A stretch of 64,000 nt of DNA from Fragilariopsis cylindrus CCMP1102 (Eukaryota; Bacillariophyta; Bacillariophyceae; Bacillariales; Bacillariaceae). The translations under genes were made by a program, and so were the position numbers. The notes beneath the pieces were generated by a model. The model was given only the letters and a program-made list of their open reading frames with translations. It was not told the DNA's origin and made no database searches. Below are positions 32,598-42,195 of the stretch, piece by piece. Location: contig FMBT01000498.1 of NCBI GenBank assembly GCA_900095095.1, positions 1 through 64,000 on the forward strand, read 5' to 3'. Positions within the stretch are counted from its first letter, which is position 1. Each line of letters starts with the position of its first letter.

Positions 32598-34666
32598 CAC
32601 CCTTGGATAGTTTTTGGACTTTTATTTTTTATATATAGGTAGATGGGTCTAACAGTACTATGGTGTTTTCCAGAGTGATGTTTAGTCGGATAATCGGCTA
32701 GGTTCTCAATACCTGGTCCCCACACATAATCAAATTGCTTTTGTTCAAACCTGTCTTTTAACCAGTAAAATCTCATGTCAATTGCTTTTGACCTTTTTTG
32801 TTTGATAGTACCAGTAATAATACCACGTGCTGTTGTGTTATCTGTTTTGATTGGTGTAGGTGGTTGTGGGTGTCCCATTTCAATGAGGCAATTCCGTTCT
32901 GATACAGCTTCTGTGGCGTTCAGGTAGATACCTGCCACTTCTGCTTCCGCTGCTGATGCCATAACATTTTTGATAATTTTTGCTAGTACAAGAATGGGTC
33001 CATTGAATAATGTGCCGTCCTTGCTTCCTAGATAATGGTAGCCACCTGCTCTGCTTCTCGCTTCCGGGCGCACTAAATATGCTGCATCTGAATCGATTCT
33101 GAGTATCATGTCGCTGGCCCGGTATATGATTTGGCCATTTGGATTGCTTGCAGCGTAATTTAGGAAATATCTTGTTGCTGCCAATGTTGCTTCAGTACCA
33201 TTTGCTGTTGATGATGCGATGTCATTAATTGCATGTAGCATAGTGTCATCTATAGCTCTGGCGTAAAATAGGAATTTCCCTGTGACGCGTTGTATGAATT
33301 TGATTTGATCTTCATCTAACTTATTTGTCAAGTCTTCTTTTACATATTGAACTTTGACACCATAATCAGGTCGGTCGATCTTGGAAGGTCCTGAATGTCG
33401 TTGTTTTGGGATGATGTGGTTGAATTCCTTCAGTGCTTGTTCTACATATCCATCCATGGAGCAGATGACTTCACGGTCAATATAGTTCCATTTTAGGTGA
33501 ATCCCGATATATTGTTCAGCTTTCCAATCAACTTTTAATGGGTATTTATCTCGTAGTGCGGTAACTAGGTGTTCTACATCTGCTTTGTCGGTGTACTTGA
33601 TACCAAAATCATCCACTACTAGTGTAAAGTTGATGTCGCGTTCCTTGTGGCTGAATAAGCCATCAGTTCGTTTTTCTTTTACGTAACCATATTTTTCTAA
33701 GTGTTGTACCAAGTCGTCATGTGCAATCTTACCGGATTGCTTGAGACCATACCATGCTTTCTTGATTTTGGCATATACAAATCCATTAACTACTAACTTG
33801 TCTAATAAGTAGTGCTTGATTATATTCGGTGGTATCATATCATATTTGAATCTGACATACTCTTCGTCCGGCAATAGCGAGCATAAGTACATGTTCGATA
33901 TATCTGCGGTGCAGTACTTGGCACCTGGAGTGGAAACGACTGAGTTCCAATGCATCTTGATTGTTTCCATTGAAGCTGTATGCGTTGTTACGTTGCCTTC
34001 GTAGTCAATCCTATCGCCTCCTGCTGTGATTCTAGTACGGTATGGTTCTGACTTTTCTGGTCTAACAGCAACTACATATCTTGGATACGTTACTTGTTTG
34101 TTACGGGGTACGTCCCCTTTGCGGATCCAATCCAGTACATCTACTCCTTCAGTTTCACCATAACCTTGAAATAAACGGGCAAATTCGTTTTCTCCTGATT
34201 GGAGCCAACGATTTTTGATTACAGGATCCTTGTGGTTGATTAGATCTCGATACTTCGCCATCTTATTGAGGCTGTCGTCCCAGACGGCGCCTGAAGCTCC
34301 GAAAGCAAAGTTTGGTTGTAGCTGTTCTACTGCCTTGCTGTATCCATTGCTAAACCTATTTGGTTTTTGTTGCACTGTAGGATTTTGGTTATATCGGTTC
34401 AGACGTTGTACCTTTTTAGGACGTTGGCTTTTGGCTGTAGGTATATGAATGTTGGTTGGTACGTGATGCCGAATTGGAAGTAGTAGCAATGCCTTTTTGG
34501 TTGGTTTAGTATACTGTTGACTCTTCTTCCTGTATTGCTTGATTTCATTGTAGGTCATCTCTTCTGTATCACCATCTCGGTACACTATCTTGTAGTACTG
34601 TTCAATTGGATCATATTTTGTGATTTCTCCTTCGTGGTAGCCACTGCTGAATTTTCGTCGTACCAA
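32576..34666 (-). CDS. Copia pol: reverse transcriptase and RNase H
   Basis: About 690 residues open to a stop inside the 3' LTR. RT blocks: RYVVAVRPEKSEPYRTRITAGGDRIDYEG, then YCTADISNMYL with the first catalytic Asp, KAWYGLKQSG, and FTLVVDDFGIKY with the catalytic Asp pair (VVDD codons 33608-33619). The thumb and connection follow. RNase H is visible at LRIDSDAAYLV, ASAAEAEVAGIYLN, TDNTTARG and KAIDMRFYWLKDRF. It copies element RNA into cDNA. The 5' end overlaps the integrase frame by 56 bp in a different frame. The matching reading NGTI to VRRKFSSGYHEGEI near 34660 suggests a one-base break, not a separate gene. Confidence 0.9.
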   Translation of the reverse strand: MVRRKFSSGYHEGEITKYDPIEQYYKIVYRDGDTEEMTYNEIKQYRKKSQQYTKPTKKALLLLPIRHHVPTNIHIPTAKSQRPKKVQRLNRYNQNPTVQQKPNRFSNGYSKAVEQLQPNFAFGASGAVWDDSLNKMAKYRDLINHKDPVIKNRWLQSGENEFARLFQGYGETEGVDVLDWIRKGDVPRNKQVTYPRYVVAVRPEKSEPYRTRITAGGDRIDYEGNVTTHTASMETIKMHWNSVVSTPGAKYCTADISNMYLCSLLPDEEYVRFKYDMIPPNIIKHYLLDKLVVNGFVYAKIKKAWYGLKQSGKIAHDDLVQHLEKYGYVKEKRTDGLFSHKERDINFTLVVDDFGIKYTDKADVEHLVTALRDKYPLKVDWKAEQYIGIHLKWNYIDREVICSMDGYVEQALKEFNHIIPKQRHSGPSKIDRPDYGVKVQYVKEDLTNKLDEDQIKFIQRVTGKFLFYARAIDDTMLHAINDIASSTANGTEATLAATRYFLNYAASNPNGQIIYRASDMILRIDSDAAYLVRPEARSRAGGYHYLGSKDGTLFNGPILVLAKIIKNVMASAAEAEVAGIYLNATEAVSERNCLIEMGHPQPPTPIKTDNTTARGIITGTIKQKRSKAIDMRFYWLKDRFEQKQFDYVWGPGIENLADYPTKHHSGKHHSTVRPIYLYIKNKSPKTIQGCVQLLAR

Positions 34667-35261
34667 TGGTACCGTTGATAAACACTCTGTTTGTTTCTGT
34701 GCTGGATCTTGTTATTCGTTGGGTGGTATTGTTTATAGTTTCCACCCTTGGAGGTGGCACAGGACTTGTTGGTGCCTTAGTTGCTGTATCATCTACTTGT
34801 AAGCAGAGTATCTTCTGGATTGCAGTTATGGCTGTATGTAGGTCCGTACCTTGGTTCAGAAATGGAAAATAGCTTGGAGGTTGGGATAATACTTGATGGA
34901 GGTCTTGTAGTACCAAGGTTAGACGATCGATAGGTGTGACCTTGGGTAGTGAACAATGTGATGGAAAGAACTCAACCGTATTGGAGATACGATTTTGCTT
35001 GGTATCACGCATGTAGCAAGTATAGTTTCTGTAGTGATGAGGGGCTCTTTCAATGTAAAACCCATGACTGCCATGGTTGGACCAGCTACCGCGTTCACCT
35101 CTTCGATCATGAACAATAACTTTACATCCAACTGGGGCCATTGGAGTTCGATTGAAATCAAATTCACCATGGACCAGTGTATATGCTGATATTAACGGGT
35201 TGATCCTTGATGGGCGCATTAGATTCATAGCTAATACTGTTTGTTTAATAAACAGGTCCAA
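34611..35261 (-). CDS. Copia pol: integrase C-terminal part
   Basis: It continues the integrase of 35245-36423 in another frame: FIKQTVLAMNLMRPSRINPL, then VHGEFDFNRTPMAPVGCKVI, RGSWSNHGSHGFYIERAPHH and ISNTVEFFPSHCSLP. These blocks are characteristic of copia integrases just after the catalytic core. A Thr/Pro/Ser-rich linker to RT follows. The frame change near 35255 falls in GTTTATTAAACAAAC. Confidence 0.85.
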   Translation of the reverse strand: MDLFIKQTVLAMNLMRPSRINPLISAYTLVHGEFDFNRTPMAPVGCKVIVHDRRGERGSWSNHGSHGFYIERAPHHYRNYTCYMRDTKQNRISNTVEFFPSHCSLPKVTPIDRLTLVLQDLHQVLSQPPSYFPFLNQGTDLHTAITAIQKILCLQVDDTATKAPTSPVPPPRVETINNTTQRITRSSTETNRVFINGTIGTTKIQQWLPRRRNHKI

Positions 35262-36423
35262 CAGTTCTTCGGAAAACTCGGATCAGCGCCTTCTCTGAAG
35301 CAATGAGCTTGGACTTGAAGGTTTGAATGGCACGTTCTGCATGGTTCAATCTATGGTCTCCTGGCGATACGATCTGGTAGTCTAAATTCAGTTCCCCTAT
35401 TGCTGCAATAAGTTCTGTTGAGATTTCATTATCTAATCGCATTACACGCGCTGTGAAACCTCTTTCCTTGAGTTCATCATAACAAAACTTGAATGCTGCT
35501 ACGAGTTCACTTGACTTCCTTGATTTTAGAGGCACTGCATTGATGTAGTTAGTGTCATAATCGTACATAACCATGATGTATTTGTGGCCTCTTGCTGATG
35601 TAACAGGATATCGTCCTGGCAAATCCATTGCAATTAGTTGTTTCATATCATTACCATCAATTAAGAAGGTACCTATGTCATGTAATTTCTTCTTAAGTTC
35701 AATACGTTCTTTTCTAACTGATAGGTCAATGATATTCGATGTTCTGACATTCTTCTTGATCATTTTCTGGTTCCCAAGTGTAGTTTGTTCTTTCTTGGTG
35801 CAGTATTTTCGTACTCTATCTGCGCTCAGTCCCGGCCATGACTTGAACCAATTGTTGTTGATACAGTTGATCCATTCTGGTATAGAAGGTGAGCCTAACG
35901 TCATGTGAAAGAAGTTTGTCAATGCTGCGACTGTTTGCACTTCGTATGCGCTAGCTGCAGTAGCAATCCCTGCGGTGTGATTCACCCTTGGAAGTGCATC
36001 CACCCTTGGAAGTGCATCCACCCTTGGAAGTGTATGTGCCTCGTCGTGTATTGGCACCGAATAGAGTCCATTTTGCCGTCGTCCTTCCATAACGGTTGTA
36101 CCTGTAAGGATTGGAAGCTTGTCGGTGACTGTCACTTTGTTTTGTGAAAATAGGACGTGTAAGTTGTTGTCACAGAGCTTTCCCACTGATAAGAGGGGCG
36201 TTGATACGTCATCAAACTTGTGGCAGGTACGTGCTAGTGGTGGGAGCTTTGCGAGCGACAGGACGTCTGTAGATGTGGACGTCATTATGGAGTTATTTGC
36301 ACACTTCACTTTCATGCCATTGGACGTCGCCTGATGGTTGTCTCCGTGGTACGTTGTTGGTAAGAAATGGTCTGTTGCTCCAGAATCAATAGCACCTCTT
36401 GTTACGGGGTACCTGTCGATCAA
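35245..36423 (-). CDS. Copia pol: aspartic protease and integrase core
   Basis: The protease active site is AIDSGATDHFLP (near 36367-36390), followed by the usual LLSVGKLCDNN flap region. A spacer repeats LPRVDA three times (18-bp units at 35983-36036). The integrase core shows Asp in IAMDLPGRYPV, Asp in MRLDNEIS and Glu in NHAERAIQTFK, the D,D,E triad. The upstream zinc-binding HHCC region is degenerate. The coding frame extends about 90 bp before the listed start to a TGA near 36518. The protease cleaves the polyprotein; the integrase inserts the cDNA. Confidence 0.88.
   Translation of the reverse strand: MIDRYPVTRGAIDSGATDHFLPTTYHGDNHQATSNGMKVKCANNSIMTSTSTDVLSLAKLPPLARTCHKFDDVSTPLLSVGKLCDNNLHVLFSQNKVTVTDKLPILTGTTVMEGRRQNGLYSVPIHDEAHTLPRVDALPRVDALPRVNHTAGIATAASAYEVQTVAALTNFFHMTLGSPSIPEWINCINNNWFKSWPGLSADRVRKYCTKKEQTTLGNQKMIKKNVRTSNIIDLSVRKERIELKKKLHDIGTFLIDGNDMKQLIAMDLPGRYPVTSARGHKYIMVMYDYDTNYINAVPLKSRKSSELVAAFKFCYDELKERGFTARVMRLDNEISTELIAAIGELNLDYQIVSPGDHRLNHAERAIQTFKSKLIASEKALIRVFRRTVGPVY
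35983..36036 (-). repeat. 18-bp in-frame triplication in the protease-integrase spacer
   Basis: CACCCTTGGAAGTGCATC begins at 35983, 36001 and 36019 (last copy GTATG). It encodes LPRVDA x3 on the minus strand. Confidence 0.95.
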
Positions 36424-36717
36424 TACGTTGCAAACTTTTAAGGCTGCAGGTTTTCGTGTTGGTCCGCATATTAGATTGGGGCAAATGATACGTGTAATGA
36501 TTTCCTGTTGTCATTTGGAGCGCATGGTACAAGTGGTTGACGATATGCTTTAGGTGTAAGGGTTGACGATATAAATTGCTCGAAGGGGATAGATATGTAG
36601 TTGCTTTTAACATATAATTATTATTATTATTATTAATGGTTAATACACAGTCACTACATTTATCAATATCCATCACCTTCCCACGTCCTCATTCTGGATT
36701 GTCGTACGGCTTATGAT

Positions 36718-38586
36718 CTACTGGGCTCCACCACTTGTTATGGAACTCGTTCCTGGATTCATTACCTCCCATAGGATTCTGCATGGTCGCGTCATCTTTA
36801 TGGTCTTTCTTTTCTTGAATGAATGGCAACCCTTGCTGTCATGGTTCAAGTTACAGCCACACGAGTAGCACCAGAACTTCCACTGACGCCATACGTTGTA
36901 CAATTCCTTAGTTGCCTTTTCCTTCCTTCCTCCCTTTCCACCACCAGTATTGGTTGATTTCATGGTATTGATTTCAGCTTTTAGAGCCTTCACTTCACGG
37001 AGTAGATCGGACATTGCAGCTAACTGCATACCGGAGGCAGCAGTACCCGAAATGGATCCTGATACAGTACCGGTACCGTCGGTGTCAACGACTGATGGGA
37101 CGCTTGAAGATTGGAAGGCAGTCTCCAAATGTAGTTGATTGTTATTGAGGGTTTGCACTTCTGTCTCGTATTTTGATTCAAATGCGTCGACGCGGGCGAT
37201 GAGGGCTTGTTGAACACTCATTGCACTATTGTCAATGCCATCTTCGGTCAGTTTCTGCAGTTCCTTAATGTATAGCTGCTTAAACCGTTTCCATCGACCG
37301 ATGACGGGTTTGTGTAGCATATCGGCTTCCCACTTGTCTTCAATCAATCGGAGATACGTGTTGTTGTGGCTCCCACTACTACGGATCTTGGTCTGGCAGT
37401 TGATGATGAGGGTATCCCATGAATATTCGAATTCAACATTGGAACTCCCTGAAAGGATATCGATACAATGTTTATCATGTTCCATTTTCTTCAAGTATGA
37501 TACCGGTCCTTCAGGTGATGGCACGTACGCTCGTGCAGTGATGCACCCCATTAGATCGATATATGCTTTCTGTTTCTTAACACGATCTGATACTTTTCCT
37601 TCAATGAAGTTGAGAGCTAGGCGGACGGTATAGTTCAATGGAAGTGTTCCATAATCATTCATCTGCTCCTTCATGGTTTCGGGAAATCTTCTTACTGTCG
37701 CTTGTAGAGCTTCAGCATTCCAATGGGTCTCCTTCTCGTAGATCTTCTTCAGCGCTTCATACCTTCTCCATGTTCCACTGGCATCGCCGGTGGGTAAGGC
37801 CACTTTCTTTGCCGGTGGTGGGAGTCGGGCAAGATCGTCTCCATATCTCTCGCAGTTGCGCTTCAGGGTATCCACCAGATATGCATGTCCTGCATCTCTT
37901 TCGGTGTGTTGGCATCCTTCTAGTGCATTACCTAATGCCTCCCGGAATACAACAGCATCAGCAAAGTTGAAGTTGCTCCTTTCTGGTGATTGGTATTCCC
38001 GGCCTAGGTGATCATCGATCGATGGTAGATCCTTTCCCATACTGCCAATGCTGGATATCGATACAGTCGATGCCGTGTCGTTGTCGTCGTCGTGTGGTGT
38101 GTAGAGAGCTGGTAGTGAATCGTCAGGTACTGTAGTGTAGAAGTTTTCTAATATATTATCGATATATGGTTGGTTACGTAATACGGTATATTCTAATTGG
38201 GTTCCCACAGTAGGTACTAATTCTAAGTACTGTCTACTGATATCAACGGTTCGATACGTCGTTACGATGTGGTCTGTTGAGCCGGAATCTACGAGGACGC
38301 TTGATGTTGTAGCTGCGATGCTGTTTAATGTTGAAACAGGATCTACTAAGTATGCTGCGTCGCTGATGCCTTGTGCTGTTTCTACAACCCTGGTGGTACT
38401 GGGTGTGGTCGATGCGGTCGATGCGTCGTCTTCGGAGTTGGAATCTTCTAATAGACCAAATGGGTTGTTGTTGTTGTTGTTGTTGTCGTAATCGATATCT
38501 TGATCGTTGTCGTCTGGACTGATAATCCTTCTGTTCCGATTCCGATTCGGTACAGTGTTCCAACCGGTAGGAGTAGTTGGTAACAT
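36718..38586 (-). CDS. Copia gag-like polyprotein with an extra DSGSTDH motif
   Basis: 622 residues, intact. The N-terminal 90 residues are Asn/Asp-rich. Residues 97-108 read VLVDSGSTDHIV, an aspartic-protease-type active-site motif separate from the pol one. The middle is helical and charged, as in capsid proteins (EALKKIYEKETHWNAEALQA...). Near the end are a coiled coil (SDLLREVKALKAEINTMKST), a Gly/Lys basic stretch and a zinc knuckle (CYSCGCNLNHDSKGC, spacing CX2CX5HX4C, not the standard CX2CX4HX4C). It would package element RNA. It begins about 30 bp inside the 5' LTR. Confidence 0.85.
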   Translation of the reverse strand: MLPTTPTGWNTVPNRNRNRRIISPDDNDQDIDYDNNNNNNNPFGLLEDSNSEDDASTASTTPSTTRVVETAQGISDAAYLVDPVSTLNSIAATTSSVLVDSGSTDHIVTTYRTVDISRQYLELVPTVGTQLEYTVLRNQPYIDNILENFYTTVPDDSLPALYTPHDDDNDTASTVSISSIGSMGKDLPSIDDHLGREYQSPERSNFNFADAVVFREALGNALEGCQHTERDAGHAYLVDTLKRNCERYGDDLARLPPPAKKVALPTGDASGTWRRYEALKKIYEKETHWNAEALQATVRRFPETMKEQMNDYGTLPLNYTVRLALNFIEGKVSDRVKKQKAYIDLMGCITARAYVPSPEGPVSYLKKMEHDKHCIDILSGSSNVEFEYSWDTLIINCQTKIRSSGSHNNTYLRLIEDKWEADMLHKPVIGRWKRFKQLYIKELQKLTEDGIDNSAMSVQQALIARVDAFESKYETEVQTLNNNQLHLETAFQSSSVPSVVDTDGTGTVSGSISGTAASGMQLAAMSDLLREVKALKAEINTMKSTNTGGGKGGRKEKATKELYNVWRQWKFWCYSCGCNLNHDSKGCHSFKKRKTIKMTRPCRILWEVMNPGTSSITSGGAQ

Positions 38587-38616
38587 GTACTTGTTGTAGC
38601 TCCTTTAATCTCTAAC

Positions 38617-38929
38617 TATTAGAAGTAAATACGAATACATACAGTAGTTTGTTAACTAGTTAGTATTAGAGTTACAATGATGTTAGAGATTAAAGTGAGC
38701 GCAGTATGTTGTTACATCCTGTGATCTAATCGCATGTGTTTGTGTTTCTTGTGTTCAAAGCTATCTTCATCTATTATTGGGCGATACGATAGGTCTTGTA
38801 TTGGATCTTACAGCCAAGCAAGCCAAGTGTGAATCATATCCCATAACTGTTATTTAACTGCACCTCGGTTGTATCACAGTTGTTGGATAGTTAATCGAAG
38901 TGGTCGACTATCGCGCTAATAATTGAACA
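38617..38929 (-). repeat. 5' LTR of the copia element
   Basis: 313 bp, identical by eye to 32285-32597. On the minus strand it is followed by GTTAGAGATTAAAGGAGC, where the primer-binding site should be. I could not match that to a tRNA from memory. Confidence 0.93.
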
Positions 38930-38934
38930 ATGAC
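38930..38934. repeat. Target-site duplication of the copia element, right copy (ATGAC)
   Basis: ATGAC directly after the LTR end TTGAACA, matching 32280-32284. Confidence 0.75.
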
Positions 38935-39785
38935 AAGAATGAGAAACAAAAAATATTTCTAGAAATGCATTTGTCCAGATAGTTTGAAGTAAAAGGTTGA
39001 CATGGACAAGCAAGCTATCAGTATTTGTAGCAAAACCATCACAACTTAGCAGTCTTTTGCCTTTTCGATATGTCTCAAGCAACATAACAGTTTCACCTTT
39101 GCAGTTGTTTGTTCCTCCTGCATACACAAATACCTTATTACAGAAAAAACAACATCCGGATCGTGAAGCACCCGTAAATTATTACTCAGGATGTTCCAGT
39201 TCAGTTCTAGAGGGAGTCGAGTCACATGCTTCAGCAGTATTGGTCTGTCCTTCATACACAACATGTGTGTGAATTTCACTCGCGACCAAGACAATAGATT
39301 ACTATTAAATAAAAATTACCCATCAACGATAGAAAGAACATAATTCATTCATTCTTTTCTTTAAAATGTTATTTATCTCGTCTTGTGGAAACTTTCATTG
39401 ACTCAATAAGAAGAATCCATTTTTTATTACGTGTTTAAAAAGGTGCAACTCATCATCCATCTGTTCTTCTTTTTCGTAAAAGACACAGCATCGCTCATCA
39501 GACGATGATCATAAATAATATTATGAAATCGCAAACATTGAAGCAAAAATCATCGACTCATCGACTCGCCATACTGTACAGTAGTATAGTACTGTAGCTT
39601 CATGGTAAACTACCGTACCATAATCTTCCTCTATCAGGTGACATCCGCACTTTAGCGTTTTAAGATCGAGAAGTAGTGTCTGTGTGTCGGTGTCTGTGTG
39701 TTTGTGTGTTGTGATCTTCGTCGCTCCAATTACAGTACTGCACACTCCCGGTATATATTATATTAGGCATAAATTCAATTCAATC
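38935..39785. other. Intergenic with a minus-strand coding relic
   Basis: Between about 38940 and 39290 (minus) peptides in two frames look coding: SGCCFFCNKVFVYAGGTNNC and MLLETYRKGKRLLSCDGF. The Cys pair with a GGTNNCKG stretch recalls zinc-finger parts of transposases, but the family is not identified. The copia element inserted at its downstream edge. The rest, to the LRR start, shows no gene. Confidence 0.35.
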
Positions 39786-41361
39786 ATGTTCTTGAATTTA
39801 GATGGTGGCTCTGGATCTACTGATATTGTCGAACGATTAGTATTAGAGAGAAAACGACGTACCGCAAAAAGTATTGGTTTTGATGCGTGGATGTGGATGA
39901 GGCAATCCTGCAAGCTGCTGTGTATTGTTTCGTGATCGTCAACAACAGCAACAGCAACAGCAGCAACGTCATCCTCAACAACAACAACATCCGCAACGAT
40001 CAATTTCAATTGATAACAATACAAATAATAACTGCCACAACAAAAATATTACCTTAGAAAAACTTGCATTAACAATTGTCCAGTAAATCCATATCTAGAA
40101 TATTTAATCGAAGCTGCGATGGGAATGGATTTGTTCTCGGAATTAGAATTACAGGGGAACATTGAGAATGAGAATGAGAATGAGGAGGAAAATACTACTG
40201 ATGACAACAATAGTAACAATAATAACAATAATAATAATAATAGTAGTATCAGTAATAGTTGTAATATAATAATGTCTTTGCATTAGATGCCTTAGGATTC
40301 CGGATGAGATTTTCCAGACGATTAAGGAAACTGGAATTGATTAATTTACCCATGACACGTGATCATGCGGAATCACTGATGTATGGAATTGAAACGGAAT
40401 AACTCGACCGGTACCGGTTGTCGTCTAGATACCTTATTTATGGAAAATGTACGATTCGAGGATGGCGATGATGACAATGACAATGATGATGATAATAATA
40501 ATAATGAGGAAGACGACGACGACGACGGAGAGGAGGAGGAGGAACGAAGAAGACAATGACATTGGAAACGATGTTGACGCTGGTACGCTGGTACCGCTTC
40601 TACCAGCCCAAGACAACAGCAGGATGCTGGTACCGTTGTGATCCAAGAATTATGTGAAGGTTTTCCTAATAATCGAACATTGAAGACCATTGAACTACAA
40701 CGTTGTCGACTCACCGATTCTCAAATAGCTCTGATATTTGATACGTTATCGTGTCATCCCACCTCACGTCACTTAATTTATCCGAAAACTTTTGTAGAAA
40801 GTTAGGATTAGAAGCGTTAGATCGGATGCTAACACATCGTCACCCCCACCGCAACAACAGCAGCAGCAACAGCAACAGTTGAATGGTGGCATCAGCAACA
40901 ACATCAGCAACAACAACAACAACAACAACAACAGCAAGGAGAAGAATTGCACAACAGGTGATGACCATCGGCAACAACATAAACACAAACAAAACCATTG
41001 TCGACTGGAATGTCTTGATTTAAGTTACCAATTCATTAACACGTCGGAAGAAACGTACGGTATGACAGGTAGTGGAGAAGAAGAAGAACAACGTATTCAA
41101 TTGGATATTTTGACAAGGAATTGTACCACCAGGGATGCATGTGATAAGATATATCCGAACTTACGTAAATTGGTCTTGTGTGGAAATCAAATTGATGATT
41201 CCGATATGAAAGATTTAGCATTCTTAATCCGACATCGTTTCCCAAGGCTAGAAGAAATTGATTTACGGTTTAATGATATTACCACAGATGGATTACAAAC
41301 TTTTGCCGATTATTCAGATCCAAACAACGATGATAATTTCTTTACAACAAATAATAACAAC

Positions 41362-41393
<32 letters not shown>

Positions 41394-42195
41394 CACATCC
41401 AATAAAACCAACACAACCAATAATGTGAGGAAGACACAACATAAAGATCATTTTCCACCACCAAGTAGTCGATTACGTATAATCCGATTAACGAATAATC
41501 CATTGGTGATGACGAATCAAACATCAATAATATTATTGAAGTTGCTGAAAATATATCCTGAACTACAATTAATCCAATCCAATTTGGAATGGGAAAATGG
41601 GACCTCTATAGCTATGGACATCCAACATCTAGTGGATATCAATCGTGCCGGACGAGTCCTTTTATTAGCAGGTAGCAGTGGTAGCACCAGTTGTGATACT
41701 AGTGACACGACGTCATCAAGAAAACGAGAAGGTAATAATGACGGAGCGTCACCGATATCATCGCCTTCCTCTTCTACAGCAGCAGCAGCAGCAACTAGCA
41801 TCAAGTCACAACAACAATTATCACCCGAAGAAGGAAGGAGGCGGAAACAGCAGCATAAGCATCAACGTCGTCCGATCCCATTATCTGCTTGGCCACTCGT
41901 TTTAGCTCGTTTAACTCGTAAGGCACGGTATCCACATTATATTCCGAAAAAGAATTCCATGAATGGGATGTTCTATTTAATTCGACATGGGCCTATTATC
42001 GTCGAACAGATCTCCTCAAGGGGGGAAAAAAGTAGTATTCACAACAACAGTAATAATAAAAATGGCAAAACCAATAACAATGAAGATCAAGACCGAAACG
42101 ATCGTCGTCCGAAACGAAAATGGGGCGACCCTGCATTAGGTGGTTATGAAACATTAGAAGATTTTCTTCGGTGCGAGTTGGGGGTCAAATCATAA
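39786..42195 (+). CDS. Leucine-rich-repeat protein with Asn/Asp inserts, frame-disrupted
   Basis: Start ATG 39786 (MFLNLDGGSGSTDIVERLVL). LRR units appear in successive frames: NITLEKLALTNCP (about 40045-40082), FSRRLRKLELINLPMTRDHA (about 40305), LDTLFMENVRF (about 40430), LKTIELQRCRLTDSQIALIF (about 40680), SLNLSENFCRKLGLEALD (about 40770). Then, intact from 40879: RLECLDLSYQF, LRKLVLCGNQIDDSDMKDLA, LEEIDLRFNDITTDGLQTF, LRIIRLTNNPL. Between them lie poly-Asn, Asp/Glu and Gln inserts, where most of the roughly six frame changes fall. The C-terminus has DINRAGRVLLL, IPLSAWPLVLARLTRKA and GMFYLIRHGPII, which I associate with uncharacterised diatom LRR proteins. Spacing LxxLxLxxN/CxLxD suits ribonuclease-inhibitor-type repeats, i.e. 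protein binding. The partner is unknown. Confidence 0.75.

Larger units (their letters stand above)
32285..38929 (-). mobile_element. Complete Ty1/copia LTR retrotransposon (CoDi-like)
   Basis: 6645 bp, transcribed leftwards. Order: 5' LTR (38617-38929), gag-like frame, protease, integrase, reverse transcriptase/RNase H, 3' LTR (32285-32597). PR-INT-RT-RH order places it in Ty1/copia rather than Ty3. The LTRs appear identical and a 5-bp target duplication flanks it, so insertion is recent. Nevertheless pol passes through three frames and gag is separated from pol by about 200 bp containing stops. Either this copy depends on others or assembly indels broke it. The RT catalytic box is VVDD, not YVDD. 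CoDi assignment is from memory of diatom copia sequences and is inference. Confidence 0.92.

Noticed and set aside
36386-36676. 96-codon frame between gag and pol as a separate gene
   Set aside because: It overlaps the pol start in another frame, has no domain, and is more likely a shadow or a product of an indel.
32281-38614. LTR edges at TG (32281) and TA (38613)
   Set aside because: The TG start would give canonical LTR ends but no target duplication, and the two copies differ there. Placing the edge at 32285/38617 gives an exact 5-bp ATGAC duplication.
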